A stretch of DNA of 64,000 bases from Dehalobacterium formicoaceticum (GTDB taxonomy: Bacteria; Bacillota; Dehalobacteriia; Dehalobacteriales; Dehalobacteriaceae). Below are positions 43,966 through 52,210 of the stretch, in pieces. The first letter of the stretch is position 1. The number at the start of each line of letters is the position of its first letter. Under the pieces are notes generated by a model that saw only the letters and a list, made by a program, of their open reading frames with translations, was not told where the DNA came from and made no database searches. Where the stretch lies: contig NZ_CP022121.1 of the NCBI RefSeq assembly GCF_002224645.1, forward strand, positions 3,192,501 to 3,256,500. The letters run 5' to 3'. The position numbers were made by a program, and so were the translations under genes.

Positions 43966-44175
43966 TCAGTTCAACAGGTTGGTGATTTTGGCAACGATAC
44001 TGTTCCAGATAGTGGTGATGGAGCCTTGATACAGGGTCATAAAGACCGCGCCCACCACCACGACAATGAGCACCACGATGAGCCAACCGGTCATTTGGTC
44101 CCCGGAGGGGTTTGCCAGTACGTTCCGGGCTTTCAGGCCCGCCATTTTGATTTTGTTTTTCAAAGCAGTCATCAT
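43966..44175 (-). CDS. flp: Flp1-like pilin, second copy
   Basis: The 69-residue pilin precursor has a basic leader (TALKNKIKMAGLKARNVLAN) and then the hydrophobic pilin core MTGWLIVVLIVVVVGAVFMT. The C-terminus is LYQGSITTIWNSIVAKITNL. This is the Flp1-like family of monoderm Tad systems. The start at 44175 follows GGAGGT. It is a close tandem paralogue of the next gene upstream; nearly all differences are in the leader. Confidence 0.88.
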   Translation of the reverse strand: MMTALKNKIKMAGLKARNVLANPSGDQMTGWLIVVLIVVVVGAVFMTLYQGSITTIWNSIVAKITNLLN

Positions 44176-44255
44176 GATAAATACCTCCATATTTGTTAGA
44201 TTTGGTTGGAAAGGGAAGCAATGCCTCCCCTTGGGCCGCTGCCTTTTGGCGGCAA

Positions 44256-44453
44256 TTAGTTCAAAAGGCCGGTAATTTTGGTGACGATACTGTTCCAGAT
44301 GTCGGTGATGGAACCCTGATACAGGGTCATGAAGATTGCGCCCACCACCACGACAACCAGCACCACAATCAGCCAGCCGGTCATTTGGTCGCCGTCGCGC
44401 TTTGCCAGCACGTTTCCGGCTTTCACCAGAGCGGTAGTCATCCTTTTTCTCAT
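44256..44453 (-). CDS. flp: Flp1-like pilin, first copy
   Basis: The 65-residue pilin precursor has a basic leader (RKRMTTALVKAGNVLAKRDG), the hydrophobic core MTGWLIVVLVVVVVGAIFMT and the C-terminus LYQGSITDIWNSIVTKITGL. The ATG at 44453 follows AAAGGAGG; the longer frame to 44492 contains that ribosome site. The core is nearly identical to the second copy at 43966-44175, pointing to tandem duplication of the major pilin. Confidence 0.88.
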   Translation of the reverse strand: MRKRMTTALVKAGNVLAKRDGDQMTGWLIVVLVVVVVGAIFMTLYQGSITDIWNSIVTKITGLLN

Positions 44454-44556
44454 GGATTTTCCTCCTTTCTTCGGTATTGAGGGGGTCCGCATTTTTTTAC
44501 ATGCTCTACCTCCTAGAAGATGGTTATTTGAAAGGGGCTTTCCCCGTTTCAGCGCG

Positions 44557-45462
44557 CTAAAAAAGGCCCCCCATTGATCGGGTCATGTGGGAGCCGATGA
44601 CGTAGAGCAGGGTAGCCAGGGTCACGGCCACCAGCGGTATAGATGCGATTTTGACCCGGCGGGGCAGCAGATTCAGTTTTGTCTTGAGGGCTTCCCTGGC
44701 TTTGAGGTCCATGTCCCGGGCGAGATAGGCCAAGGCATCCCCTTGGCGCTCGCCCCGGTGCAGTCCGATGAGGGCGTTGACGAGAAAGGAAATATCGGTC
44801 AGGCCGAGACGCGCGTTGAAGTTGCGCAGCGCGGCTTCAATGCTGATGGACTTCATCTCCAGGACCAGAATGGAGATGTCGTCATAGAACACGTCGCTGG
44901 CAACGCGCAGATAATCTTCAAAGATTTGCACCAGGTCCGCCTGGACGACGGTTTTTTGGCTGTCTCCCCGCATGTCGTCCAGCTTGTACAGGATGGAGCG
45001 GATAAAACTTGGCATTTCCATTTCAATGCGCTTCTTTTTCGCTTTCAGTTGGTCTTTCAGGTCGGACGTAAAATGGAAATAGACAACCACCGCGAAGATG
45101 ACAATGATCGGAGTGAGGCTTGCCGCGCCGATGAGCAAAAGCGGAATCAGGAGCAGCAGGGTGAAGGCGGCGCAGATAAGCGCCCTTGCCTGGTATTCCT
45201 GGGGTGTGAGGCCCAGCCCCCCACGCCGCAGCATGGAGAACATCCTTGCTTCCTGTACGGGGTCGAGCCGGATCAGCCGGGCAACCGGCTTGACCAGGGG
45301 CATGACCAAGCGGTTCAGCAGCCGTTTGCCCGGTTTCTCTTTTTGGGTCTGCAAATTTCTCAGGTTTTTCTTCATGCTGGCCCTGGGGATTTTCCAAAGC
45401 TCCCGGCAAATGAAAAATCCTGCCGCCAGCAGCAGGATGAAAACGACAATTTGGTAAAACAA
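44557..45462 (-). CDS. tadC: TadC-like inner-membrane pilus assembly protein
   Basis: The 301-residue protein has a T2SSF (GspF-like) core with an N-terminal hydrophobic segment (FYQIVVFILLLAAGFFICRE), a central pair (ICAAFTLLLLIPLLLIGAAS) and a last segment near the C-terminus. It is the platform protein that works with TadA. A long frame reaches 45528, but the TTG at 45462 lies seven bases after AAAGGAGG and beyond the tadB stop, so I use it. It follows tadB with a short gap. Confidence 0.85.
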   Translation of the reverse strand: MFYQIVVFILLLAAGFFICRELWKIPRASMKKNLRNLQTQKEKPGKRLLNRLVMPLVKPVARLIRLDPVQEARMFSMLRRGGLGLTPQEYQARALICAAFTLLLLIPLLLIGAASLTPIIVIFAVVVYFHFTSDLKDQLKAKKKRIEMEMPSFIRSILYKLDDMRGDSQKTVVQADLVQIFEDYLRVASDVFYDDISILVLEMKSISIEAALRNFNARLGLTDISFLVNALIGLHRGERQGDALAYLARDMDLKAREALKTKLNLLPRRVKIASIPLVAVTLATLLYVIGSHMTRSMGGLF

Positions 45463-45478
45463 CGGTGAACCTCCTTTG

Positions 45479-46393
45479 CTATCGGTTGGCCGGTTTCGTC
45501 GCCCGCAGCACGTAAAAGGCCGTGCCAAGGGCGGTCAGCAGCATGAGGACAACCAGCAGCTTGCCGATGGCGGTTGCGGTTAGGATGGAAAACCATTCGG
45601 CGTTGGAGAAGCGCATGAGGGGAATCACGCTGAACATCAGGGCCGCGGTCAATAAATAGTCCCGCCAGACGCGTACCATCATGCCGTCGCTCTCCACTTG
45701 CATGGACTTGGCGTCGTTCATGGCCTTTACTATAGGAAACAAAGCGAATTTCAACCGCCGGTCGTGATGACAAAGAATAAGCATTTTGGTCCACTCGGCA
45801 AAATAGCGGTTGCGTATTTTTGCCGACAAACGGTACAATCCATGTTCGATGTTGGGATTGATGTATTTTATTTCCGAAATAAACTCGTCAAAGGGCGTGA
45901 TGGTTCTCAGATGGATTGGAAGGTAACGGTTTTTTTCTTCAACATACAACTCGATTGCTTTGACAATATCGTCGCAAGAGGCGTAGGCGTTGGTAATGAC
46001 GGACATTGTGTTCTCCAATCCTTCTATTTCCTCCCGCGCCACCGTCGCGCTTTTTACGGTCAGGAAGATGTAGGGGACGGGAAGCAGACATGCCGCCGCT
46101 ACCGCCGCCAGGTCCGGGCTGTTAAACAGCATCATTCCGGACAGAAAACCACCTGCCGCCGTTGCCAGCATCATCATGAGAAATTTCTTCCGCGTGCAGC
46201 GGGTCTGCCGGAACAGGGTTTGCAAGCGGATGGCGATTCGCTCGGCGGTTTTCAGCTTTGCGCCTGTGAGATAGAGGCGGCGTTTTTTCAGCAGGTTCTG
46301 CTCCACCGCAAAAGGGTTCAGGTTTAGCAGAAGGAACAGGGCAAAGCTAATAAGCCCGAACACAAGCATCAGGAATAGATGAATAGAGTTCAT
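45479..46393 (-). CDS. tadB: TadB-like inner-membrane pilus assembly protein
   Basis: The 304-residue protein has an N-terminal membrane segment (LFLMLVFGLISFALFLLLNL), a pair at about 80-120, a soluble GspF-like domain with SVITNAYASCDDIVKAIELY, and a C-terminal pair. It forms the platform with TadC. Its start overlaps the tadA stop by four bases (ATGA), so the genes are coupled. Confidence 0.85.
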   Translation of the reverse strand: MNSIHLFLMLVFGLISFALFLLLNLNPFAVEQNLLKKRRLYLTGAKLKTAERIAIRLQTLFRQTRCTRKKFLMMMLATAAGGFLSGMMLFNSPDLAAVAAACLLPVPYIFLTVKSATVAREEIEGLENTMSVITNAYASCDDIVKAIELYVEEKNRYLPIHLRTITPFDEFISEIKYINPNIEHGLYRLSAKIRNRYFAEWTKMLILCHHDRRLKFALFPIVKAMNDAKSMQVESDGMMVRVWRDYLLTAALMFSVIPLMRFSNAEWFSILTATAIGKLLVVLMLLTALGTAFYVLRATKPANR

Positions 46394-47790
46394 GGGGAGC
46401 CTCCTTCCGCACCTTCCGCAAAGCGGCGGATTTCCTTTTGCGGAACGCCACCTATTAAGAGCTTTTCGGCCAGCGCCGGGGAAATGTTGCCCAAACGCCG
46501 GTGGCTTCCCGCTACTTTGGCAATTCTTTCGGCTTTGTCATGCTCATAGTGGTCCACTGCATAGCGGTAAAGGGTGGTGCCGGTGACTTCACCATTCCGC
46601 ACGCCGGTGGCTTCAAAAATCTCCATGTATTTGCGGGATTTGTCCGGGAGCTGCCGTTTGAAAACCATAATCGGAAACGCTTCAACGATATTGCGCAGCA
46701 ACCGTTCCTCCGACAGTGAGGTCCCGGCTTCCAGGCACATGGTTAAAATCCTGTCGTAAGCGGATCCGGCGCTGTTGGCGTGCAGGGTGCTCACAATGGT
46801 GTGCCCCGTCCGCCCGGCCTCCTGCACGGTCAAGGCCTCCGAACCGCGCATTTCCGCCGGGACAAGTATTTCCGGGTGCAGCCGTAGCGACAGCTTTAAT
46901 AAGTCCAGCATGGTGACGGGATTTGGCGCTTCTTTTGTCAAAAGGTGAATCACGTCATTGGACATAATGCCGTTTTCATCGTACTTGGCCAGGGATAATT
47001 CCCGCGTGTCCTCGATGGTGACAATGCGCTTTGCGGGAGCTACGGAACTGAGGATATAGCCCATGTCTGCCGTTTTGCCGCTGCCGGTGGCTCCGGCGAT
47101 GGCTATGGAAACGCCATTGTTGACACAGATAGTCAAAAAGTCCAATTCCTCCGCCGTCGCCGTCCCCCAGCGAATCAGGTTCTGCCTGGTGATGAAAGAC
47201 GGCTTTTGCTTGCGGATGGAGGCGATGGCTCCGGCGTTTGCGTCAACACAGGGCTCTATTGCGCCCGACATTCTGACGCCCCGTGAAATATAGCTGTCCC
47301 CGACAGGCTTCGAGCCATCAAGGATTACGCCGCCAAACCTGCTCATTTTCCTGACGATGTTGGCGCAGGCTTCCGGGCTGCCGAAGGTTTCCGGCAGGCG
47401 CACCTTTTTGTCCTTGTACTGCACCCAGACGCCGCTATAGCCATTGACATTGATTTCCTCGGTATCGTCGTCCTGCAAATAGGGGGATAAAAGCCCCATA
47501 AAGGCCATATCGTTATATACCGCGTCCACCAGCTCGGAAATGTTCCGCACGTCCTTAGCTACCAATTGTTCGCTGGCTAAGTAGCGCATAATCAGGTCTT
47601 TGAGCTTGGCTTCAGCTTCTTGGGAGTACAGGACCTGGGCTAGCTCCGTGGAATGGTTTTGAGCGATAATGCGCTGTAATTTGTCTAAAATCTCGCCGTA
47701 GTCCCGCGCCTCCAGGTTGCTTTCCTCAGTGGCGGAACGCCGCTTATTAGCGCGATAGATCAAGTCATGGATGGAAAATCGGCTGTTCAT
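46390..47790 (-). CDS. tadA: TadA/CpaF pilus assembly ATPase
   Basis: The 466-residue hexameric secretion ATPase powers Flp pilus assembly. Walker A IAGATGSGKTADMGY lies near residue 235, ASP-box-like RIVTIEDTRELSLA follows, and the Walker B region LRLHPEILVPAEMRGSEA and His-box TGHTIVSTLHANSAGSAYDR come after. The length is standard for CpaF. Its start overlaps the tadZ stop by four bases. The order cpaB-tadZ-tadA-tadB-tadC is the classic Tad order. Confidence 0.94.
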   Translation of the reverse strand: MNSRFSIHDLIYRANKRRSATEESNLEARDYGEILDKLQRIIAQNHSTELAQVLYSQEAEAKLKDLIMRYLASEQLVAKDVRNISELVDAVYNDMAFMGLLSPYLQDDDTEEINVNGYSGVWVQYKDKKVRLPETFGSPEACANIVRKMSRFGGVILDGSKPVGDSYISRGVRMSGAIEPCVDANAGAIASIRKQKPSFITRQNLIRWGTATAEELDFLTICVNNGVSIAIAGATGSGKTADMGYILSSVAPAKRIVTIEDTRELSLAKYDENGIMSNDVIHLLTKEAPNPVTMLDLLKLSLRLHPEILVPAEMRGSEALTVQEAGRTGHTIVSTLHANSAGSAYDRILTMCLEAGTSLSEERLLRNIVEAFPIMVFKRQLPDKSRKYMEIFEATGVRNGEVTGTTLYRYAVDHYEHDKAERIAKVAGSHRRLGNISPALAEKLLIGGVPQKEIRRFAEGAEGGSP

Positions 47791-48524
47791 GGCTTGCCAC
47801 CTCCGCAGATTCCGTCAGCAATCTGTTCCAGCACCTTGCCGTAATACCGGCAGGCCCGGTCGCGGTGGAAATACAAGGGCGTTCCAGCGTTTTGCAGCTC
47901 GCTGGCTCGCTTGACGTAAGGCAGCTCAAAGGGAAAGTAAAGTCCGGTCATCTCCCGGTAGGTCTGATCGTCGAATTCGCCGTTAGGAGCTTGCAGGATA
48001 TGGATTTGCTTTTCCGCTATGTGCAACTCCCGCACAAAATCGGCAACGCCCTGATGCCACATCTGCGCCGCAATGGAAGGCCGGTGCAGGGTGCAGATTG
48101 TTTCCGCCAGCCACAAGCCCACGCCTGACACCGGGTTTGTCAGCTCCGCGGCTCCGTCGATGATTAGAATGTCGAACACCACGGATGCGGCGTTGATCAT
48201 CTGTTCCACCTGCTCAAGGGTCACGGTATCACAGAGAAGGCCGGTATAGCGGCTGGGTGGGGACAGGAAAAACAGGTTTTTGCTCTCTCCGGACGCTACG
48301 AATTTTTCCCCGATGTTGGGGTTGTCTTCGCTTAGTGCCCGGAACATGCCCTTATCCGGGGGGACATTCTGGCCGAAGAAGATTTGCAGCTCTCCGAAGA
48401 CCAAATTGGAAGAAATGAGGGCCACCAGACGCTCACGGACGGAAAGGGCGTAAGCCAGGTTGGTCGCGAAGGTGCTTTTTCCGCTGTTGTTGCCGCCCCA
48501 GACGGTGATGATTTTACTGCTCAT
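47787..48524 (-). CDS. tadZ: TadZ/CpaE-like localisation ATPase
   Basis: The 245-residue ParA-like ATPase starts with the P-loop TVWGGNNSGKSTFATNLAYA and contains FDILIIDGAAELTNPVSGVG. Proteins of this kind place Tad pili at the right site in the cell. The CheY-like N-terminal domain of some CpaE proteins is absent. It overlaps the CpaB-like gene by 11 bases and tadA by four. Confidence 0.82.
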   Translation of the reverse strand: MSSKIITVWGGNNSGKSTFATNLAYALSVRERLVALISSNLVFGELQIFFGQNVPPDKGMFRALSEDNPNIGEKFVASGESKNLFFLSPPSRYTGLLCDTVTLEQVEQMINAASVVFDILIIDGAAELTNPVSGVGLWLAETICTLHRPSIAAQMWHQGVADFVRELHIAEKQIHILQAPNGEFDDQTYREMTGLYFPFELPYVKRASELQNAGTPLYFHRDRACRYYGKVLEQIADGICGGGKP

Positions 48525-49224
48525 GGCTCACACCCCGTTTCTCAAAGACCAAGTGCAGTTTGCCGGTGTATTCGGCCTGGATAAGCCTTTCCGCTTGCGC
48601 TTCGGTGACGATCAATGTCACGGCTTTCACGATGGGGTCCCCGGTGGAGGACTGGCTTTCGGCCTGCTGCTTCCGGACCTGGGCGGCATCCTGGGCGCGG
48701 GCATTCTCCGCGCTGTAAACCTCCAGTTCTTTTAATTCGGAATAGATGATCACCTGCGGAGAGGCGCTTTGCCCGTTGGGTGATTTGTCCGTAAACACGG
48801 CCACCGTTACGATGTCACCGCTTCTTAGGTGGGAGGATAATCCCGCCGCGATGCTGGGCACGCTGATAGTGACCAAACGTTGATTGTTTGCGGCAATGCG
48901 GTCAAGCAGCTTGCTGGCAACCGTTCCGCCGAGTTTTTGCGGAAACAAAAAATCTCCCTTGGCAATGTCCGTCTGCGCGATTTTTCCAATAATCAGGGAC
49001 TTGTCATTCATGACATTCTCCGGCAGGCCATAGCTTCCGACTTCCGCTGAAACAAGGTGTTTGTCCTGGATTTCCGTCCCTGCTGGGATGTCCGCTGCCG
49101 CCCGCAACACTGTCGCGGTCGCGTTTTTGCTTTCGTAAAAGCGAGGCAACAGAAAAAACGAAACGCCCGCCGCCAGGATTAGGCAAAGGGCGCTTAAAAA
49201 TATCCGATTCTTGAGTAGCTTCAA
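48514..49224 (-). CDS. cpaB: CpaB/RcpC-like SAF-domain protein
   Basis: The 236-residue protein has an N-terminal membrane segment (IFLSALCLILAAGVSFFLLP) and a SAF domain (ATVLRAAADIPAGTEIQDKH, then ISVPSIAAGLSSHLRSGDIV). It is the first Tad gene after parAB. In Gram-negative bacteria CpaB stabilises the secretin; here no secretin exists, so the role in the monoderm system is unknown. The start is a TTG after AAAGGAGG. Confidence 0.83.
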   Translation of the reverse strand: MKLLKNRIFLSALCLILAAGVSFFLLPRFYESKNATATVLRAAADIPAGTEIQDKHLVSAEVGSYGLPENVMNDKSLIIGKIAQTDIAKGDFLFPQKLGGTVASKLLDRIAANNQRLVTISVPSIAAGLSSHLRSGDIVTVAVFTDKSPNGQSASPQVIIYSELKELEVYSAENARAQDAAQVRKQQAESQSSTGDPIVKAVTLIVTEAQAERLIQAEYTGKLHLVFEKRGVSHEQ

Positions 49225-49275
49225 ATTGTTTTGTTCCTCCTTTCAAGTTTTTAAAAATAAGGATAAAGGAAGGCT

Positions 49276-49317
49276 TTACCAGCCGAAAAAGAGCAGAATT
49301 TTTTTTTCGGCTGGTAA
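49276..49317. other. Strong hairpin ahead of the pilus operon
   Basis: TTACCAGCCGAAAAA and TTTTTCGGCTGGTAA form a perfect 15-bp stem around a 12-base loop. It lies between the 57-residue zinc-ribbon-like gene and the CpaB start on the minus strand. It could be a terminator or an mRNA-processing site that separates parAB from the pilus genes. CAGCCGAAAAAGAG recurs near 25230. Confidence 0.6.
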
Positions 49318-49412
49318 GTTTTCAGTGGGATAAAGGCATTGAGAAGGAGAATGAGGAAAAAGCGGCGCTATTTGCACTTTTCGTAAGCCACCCTCGGGGT
49401 AAAACCACTTTT

Positions 49413-49586
49413 TTAATCATGGAATGTTACACACTTTTTTTTGCCGCATTTTCCTTTATACTCGTCGAAGTGTAAACAATACTTGCAATCCCGTTCCTCC
49501 GCCACTTTAACGGGTTTGCGGTCATGTCCCGGTTTTTCCTGCATTAAGCGTTCGTATGCGCGCAGAGGGCCTTCTGTAAAGTGCAT
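49413..49586 (-). CDS. Small Cys-rich protein, possible zinc ribbon
   Basis: The 57-residue protein (MHFTEGPLRAYERLMQEKPG) ends with a CKYCLHFDEYKGKCGKKKC cluster that could bind one zinc. The ATG at 49586 follows AAAGGAGGTGCTTTC; a longer frame to 49628 includes that ribosome site. It sits just downstream of the parB terminator. Function unknown. Confidence 0.65.
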   Translation of the reverse strand: MHFTEGPLRAYERLMQEKPGHDRKPVKVAEERDCKYCLHFDEYKGKCGKKKCVTFHD

Positions 49587-49611
49587 GAAAGCACCTCCTT
49601 TCAAAAGAAGG

Positions 49612-49642
49612 CACAAAAAAACCCTCATTCATTAAAGAGGGG
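49612..49642 (-). terminator. Terminator after parAB
   Basis: On the minus strand CCCTC pairs with GAGGG around TTTAATGAAT and is followed by TTTTTTTG. It lies just after parB and would end the parAB transcript before the Cys-rich gene. Confidence 0.7.
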
Positions 49643-49671
49643 ATTGCTATAGGTAGCGGTCAAATACCGAT

Positions 49672-50613
49672 TTATCGTTCCTGCTCCCGCTGTCGCTTTT
49701 TGTACCAGCTTTCAAGCAACTGAACAATTAAGTCCTCTTTTTGTTTTTCGGTAAAGTTACTAGGGAAAAAACGGTCGATGCGCTCACGCTGGATATTGAA
49801 TTTTTCCTTTTGATTGGGCTTTTCTTCAGTGAGAATAGAAAAGATGACGTCCACACTCAGCCGCCCGTCCTGACTGAGCTTTTTCATCCGTTGCGCCTGC
49901 GCCAAAGACGGAGTGCAGTCTTCCGATTGCATGGTTTCATAAAGCTCCTGCTGTTCCTTTTCGGCCAAATAGGAAAGCTCCACAGCAGGATTAAAGGCAA
50001 TTTGCTTTTCGTCTACCATTTCAAGAATGGAGGGGAGCAAGGAGGTAAGGCGAATATGGCGGAAAATCTGATTTTTACTTTCGCCCATTTGTTCTGCTAA
50101 AATTTCACTTGATTTTTTACCGTCTAACTTGTTCCCAACTTGGGAACAAGTTAAATCTGTTCTTTGTCCCTGCCTGTTCATGGCTTCCAGCTTCATTTTA
50201 TAGGCAAAAGCTTTCTCGCTTGGCAGGATGCTTTCCCTTTGTAGGTTGCTGTCAACCATAATAATGGTGGCCTGATCATCGTCCAGTTCCCGGACAATGC
50301 AGGGCATTGTTTCCAATCCCGCAAGCTTGCTTGCCTTTTTGCGCCGGTGCCCGGCCACCATTTCAAAGCCGCCGCCTGTTTTTGGCCGCACGAGGCCGGG
50401 GACCAAAACGCCATACTGCTTTACGCTGTCCGCCATTTCCAGCATGGCTTCATCCGCTTTTACCTTAAAAGGATGGTTTGGGAAGTCGCTGATTTCAGAC
50501 AGGGGAATGTCCAGCACCTTTTCACGCTGTTCCTCGGCGCGGCTTTCCTCTGTGGTGAAAAGATCATCTACTGAGGCCAGCTTGATGCTGTCTCTTGCGC
50601 TGCTTTTCGCCAA
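49672..50613 (-). CDS. parB: ParB-like partition protein
   Basis: The 313-residue DNA-binding partner of ParA has a ParB/Srx-like N-terminal domain (LDIPLSEISDFPNHPFKVKA), the box MVAGHRRKKASKLAG, and a central helix-turn-helix region containing SSEILAEQMGESKNQIFRHI. It ends in QREQER. I chose the TTG at 50613, nine bases after AAGGAGG, overlapping parA by 50 bases; the frame to 50799 runs backwards through parA and is rejected. It helps keep the element or its circular form. A 29-bp palindrome lies in its coding sequence. Confidence 0.85.
   Translation of the reverse strand: MAKSSARDSIKLASVDDLFTTEESRAEEQREKVLDIPLSEISDFPNHPFKVKADEAMLEMADSVKQYGVLVPGLVRPKTGGGFEMVAGHRRKKASKLAGLETMPCIVRELDDDQATIIMVDSNLQRESILPSEKAFAYKMKLEAMNRQGQRTDLTCSQVGNKLDGKKSSEILAEQMGESKNQIFRHIRLTSLLPSILEMVDEKQIAFNPAVELSYLAEKEQQELYETMQSEDCTPSLAQAQRMKKLSQDGRLSVDVIFSILTEEKPNQKEKFNIQRERIDRFFPSNFTEKQKEDLIVQLLESWYKKRQREQER
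50125..50153. other. 29-bp perfect palindrome inside parB (candidate parS)
   Basis: Arms TAACTTGTTCCCAA and TTGGGAACAAGTTA meet at a single C. The palindrome encodes part of LTCSQVGNKLD in ParB, so both coding and palindrome are conserved here. A self-encoded ParB binding site (parS) is the likeliest reading; a translation-control hairpin is an alternative. Confidence 0.6.
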
Positions 50614-51388
50614 TGTCCTGTACCTCCTTCGTAAAGGCTTCATAGGCTTTTGCCGCCAGACCGTGAGGGTCGTGAAGGTAAATACTCTTTCCTCTGGCGC
50701 TGGTTTCCGCCGCACGGATAGACAAGGGGATTTCCGTTTGGAAAATGCGCAGTTTGTCACCGTAGTCGCGGCGCAGGATAAAGGAAATGTCCTTGGCAAA
50801 GTTGGTGCGGGTATCCACCATTGTCACCAAAACGCCGTCAATGGTCAGCTTCGGATTGATTTGCCGTCTTACCCTGGCTATGGTCTGTAAGAGCTGCGTC
50901 ATTCCTTTGGCGGGCAAATAGTGTGCCTGAACGGGAATGATAACACTGTCTGCGGCAGCAAGGGCGTTGATGGTCATCATACCTAAGCTCGGCATACAGT
51001 CGATCAGTACATAGTCGTACTTGTCTTTGACGGTGTTGATGTAGCTGCGCAACACCGTTTCCCGGCTCATGGTGTTGACGAGTGACACCTCAATCGCGGA
51101 CAATTCGATGTTTCCCGGCATGAGGTCAACACCTTCCGAATGGCGAAGGATGCCCTCGTCAGATCCATACGGTTCCTCCATCATTGTCTTAGTAAGGATA
51201 GTAGCCAGCGTAACGGGTAAATTGTCCGGTTCCCGATAACCCAATGAGTCTGTCAGGTTTCCTTGAGCATCCGCGTCTACCAGTAACACCTTTTTTTCTT
51301 GTGTCGCAAGGCCGATACCCAGGTTGACCGTTGTGGTCGTTTTGCCCGTGCCGCCTTTCTGGTTGGCAAGGGCGATTACTTTTGACAC
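50564..51388 (-). CDS. parA: ParA-family partition ATPase
   Basis: The 274-residue ATPase has the deviant Walker A KGGTGKTTTTVNLGIGLA at residues about 11-28, VLLVDADAQGNLTDSLG and YDYVLIDCMPSLGMMTINAL. It moves DNA by a Brownian-ratchet mechanism together with ParB. The GTG start lies nine bases after AAAGGAGG. An IS element now lies about 50 bases upstream, inside a hairpin of the 5' region, so its normal promoter may have been cut off. Confidence 0.92.
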   Translation of the reverse strand: MSKVIALANQKGGTGKTTTTVNLGIGLATQEKKVLLVDADAQGNLTDSLGYREPDNLPVTLATILTKTMMEEPYGSDEGILRHSEGVDLMPGNIELSAIEVSLVNTMSRETVLRSYINTVKDKYDYVLIDCMPSLGMMTINALAAADSVIIPVQAHYLPAKGMTQLLQTIARVRRQINPKLTIDGVLVTMVDTRTNFAKDISFILRRDYGDKLRIFQTEIPLSIRAAETSARGKSIYLHDPHGLAAKAYEAFTKEVQDIGEKQRKRQHQAGLSR

Positions 51389-51500
51389 TTAAATTTCCTC
51401 CTTTCACGTAAATGAAGCCGTCTGCTTTATATTGATATGCTCCCCTTTGAGTAGACACCTGAAATAACAAAAATTCAGGACTACGCAAAGGGGAGTTTTT

Positions 51501-52184
51501 ATGGGAAAAAGATATGTTAGTTATGAAGAAAAATTGGAAGCAGTAGAAAAATACAATCGCGGGGAAGGAAGCCAGAAGAATATAGCGCATGAATATGGGG
51601 TACATCAAGCCAGCTTTCAGCAATGGATAGCAAATTACGATGCCATGGGGCCATTAGGGCTGGCAACTGGACATATGAACAACAGATACAGCCTAGAATT
51701 AAAAACTGTAGCAGCAGAAGCGTATCTCCGGGGCGAAGGAAGCCAAGTAGAGATATGTAAAAGGTATAGCATCCGCAGTAAGAAGCAACTCCAGGATTGG
51801 ATAACATTGTATAATGGTCATAAAGAGTTTCGGGCTATCGGAGGCCCAGGGAGAGGAATCTATATGACCAAAGGACGTACCACCACGTTAGACGAGCGGA
51901 TTGAAATTGTCAGCTACTGCATAGCTAAAGGCAAGGACTATGGCGCGGCAATCGAGAAATACGCGGTGTCCTACCAGCAGATATACAGCTGGGTTGGCAA
52001 GTATGAGGAAAAAGGCGTAGACGGGCTGATCGATAAGCGCGGGAAACACAAGCAGCTGGAGGAAATGACTGAAGTCGAGCGCCTTCGAGCGGAGAACAAG
52101 ATGCTCAAAGCCGAGAACAAACAAAAAGAAATGGAGATTGCTGTGCTAAAAAAAGTCCGGGAAATCGAAAGGAGGCGGGGCTAA
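51501..52184 (+). CDS. IS3-family OrfA (DNA-binding subunit)
   Basis: The 227-residue protein has three successive helix-turn-helix segments (for example YEEKLEAVEKYNRGEGSQKN, then LKTVAAEAYLRGEGSQVEIC, then RIEIVSYCIAKGKDYGAAIE). A C-terminal leucine-zipper-like coiled coil (VERLRAENKMLKAENKQKEM) follows. This is longer than the usual 90-100 residue OrfA. The run of seven A at 52148-52154 is a likely -1 frameshift site; the -1 frame is open into orfB. Confidence 0.88.
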   Translation: MGKRYVSYEEKLEAVEKYNRGEGSQKNIAHEYGVHQASFQQWIANYDAMGPLGLATGHMNNRYSLELKTVAAEAYLRGEGSQVEICKRYSIRSKKQLQDWITLYNGHKEFRAIGGPGRGIYMTKGRTTTLDERIEIVSYCIAKGKDYGAAIEKYAVSYQQIYSWVGKYEEKGVDGLIDKRGKHKQLEEMTEVERLRAENKMLKAENKQKEMEIAVLKKVREIERRRG

Positions 52185-52210
52185 GCGGCGTTCGGCAGGA
52201 AAGTTTTTAC

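Noticed and set aside
43919-44221. Long N-terminal extension of the DUF4320-like gene
   Set aside because: It runs in another frame through the Flp pilin gene; a good ribosome site lies before the ATG at 43918.
50614-50799. Upstream extension of parB
   Set aside because: It lies inside parA in another frame; the TTG at 50613 has a strong ribosome site.
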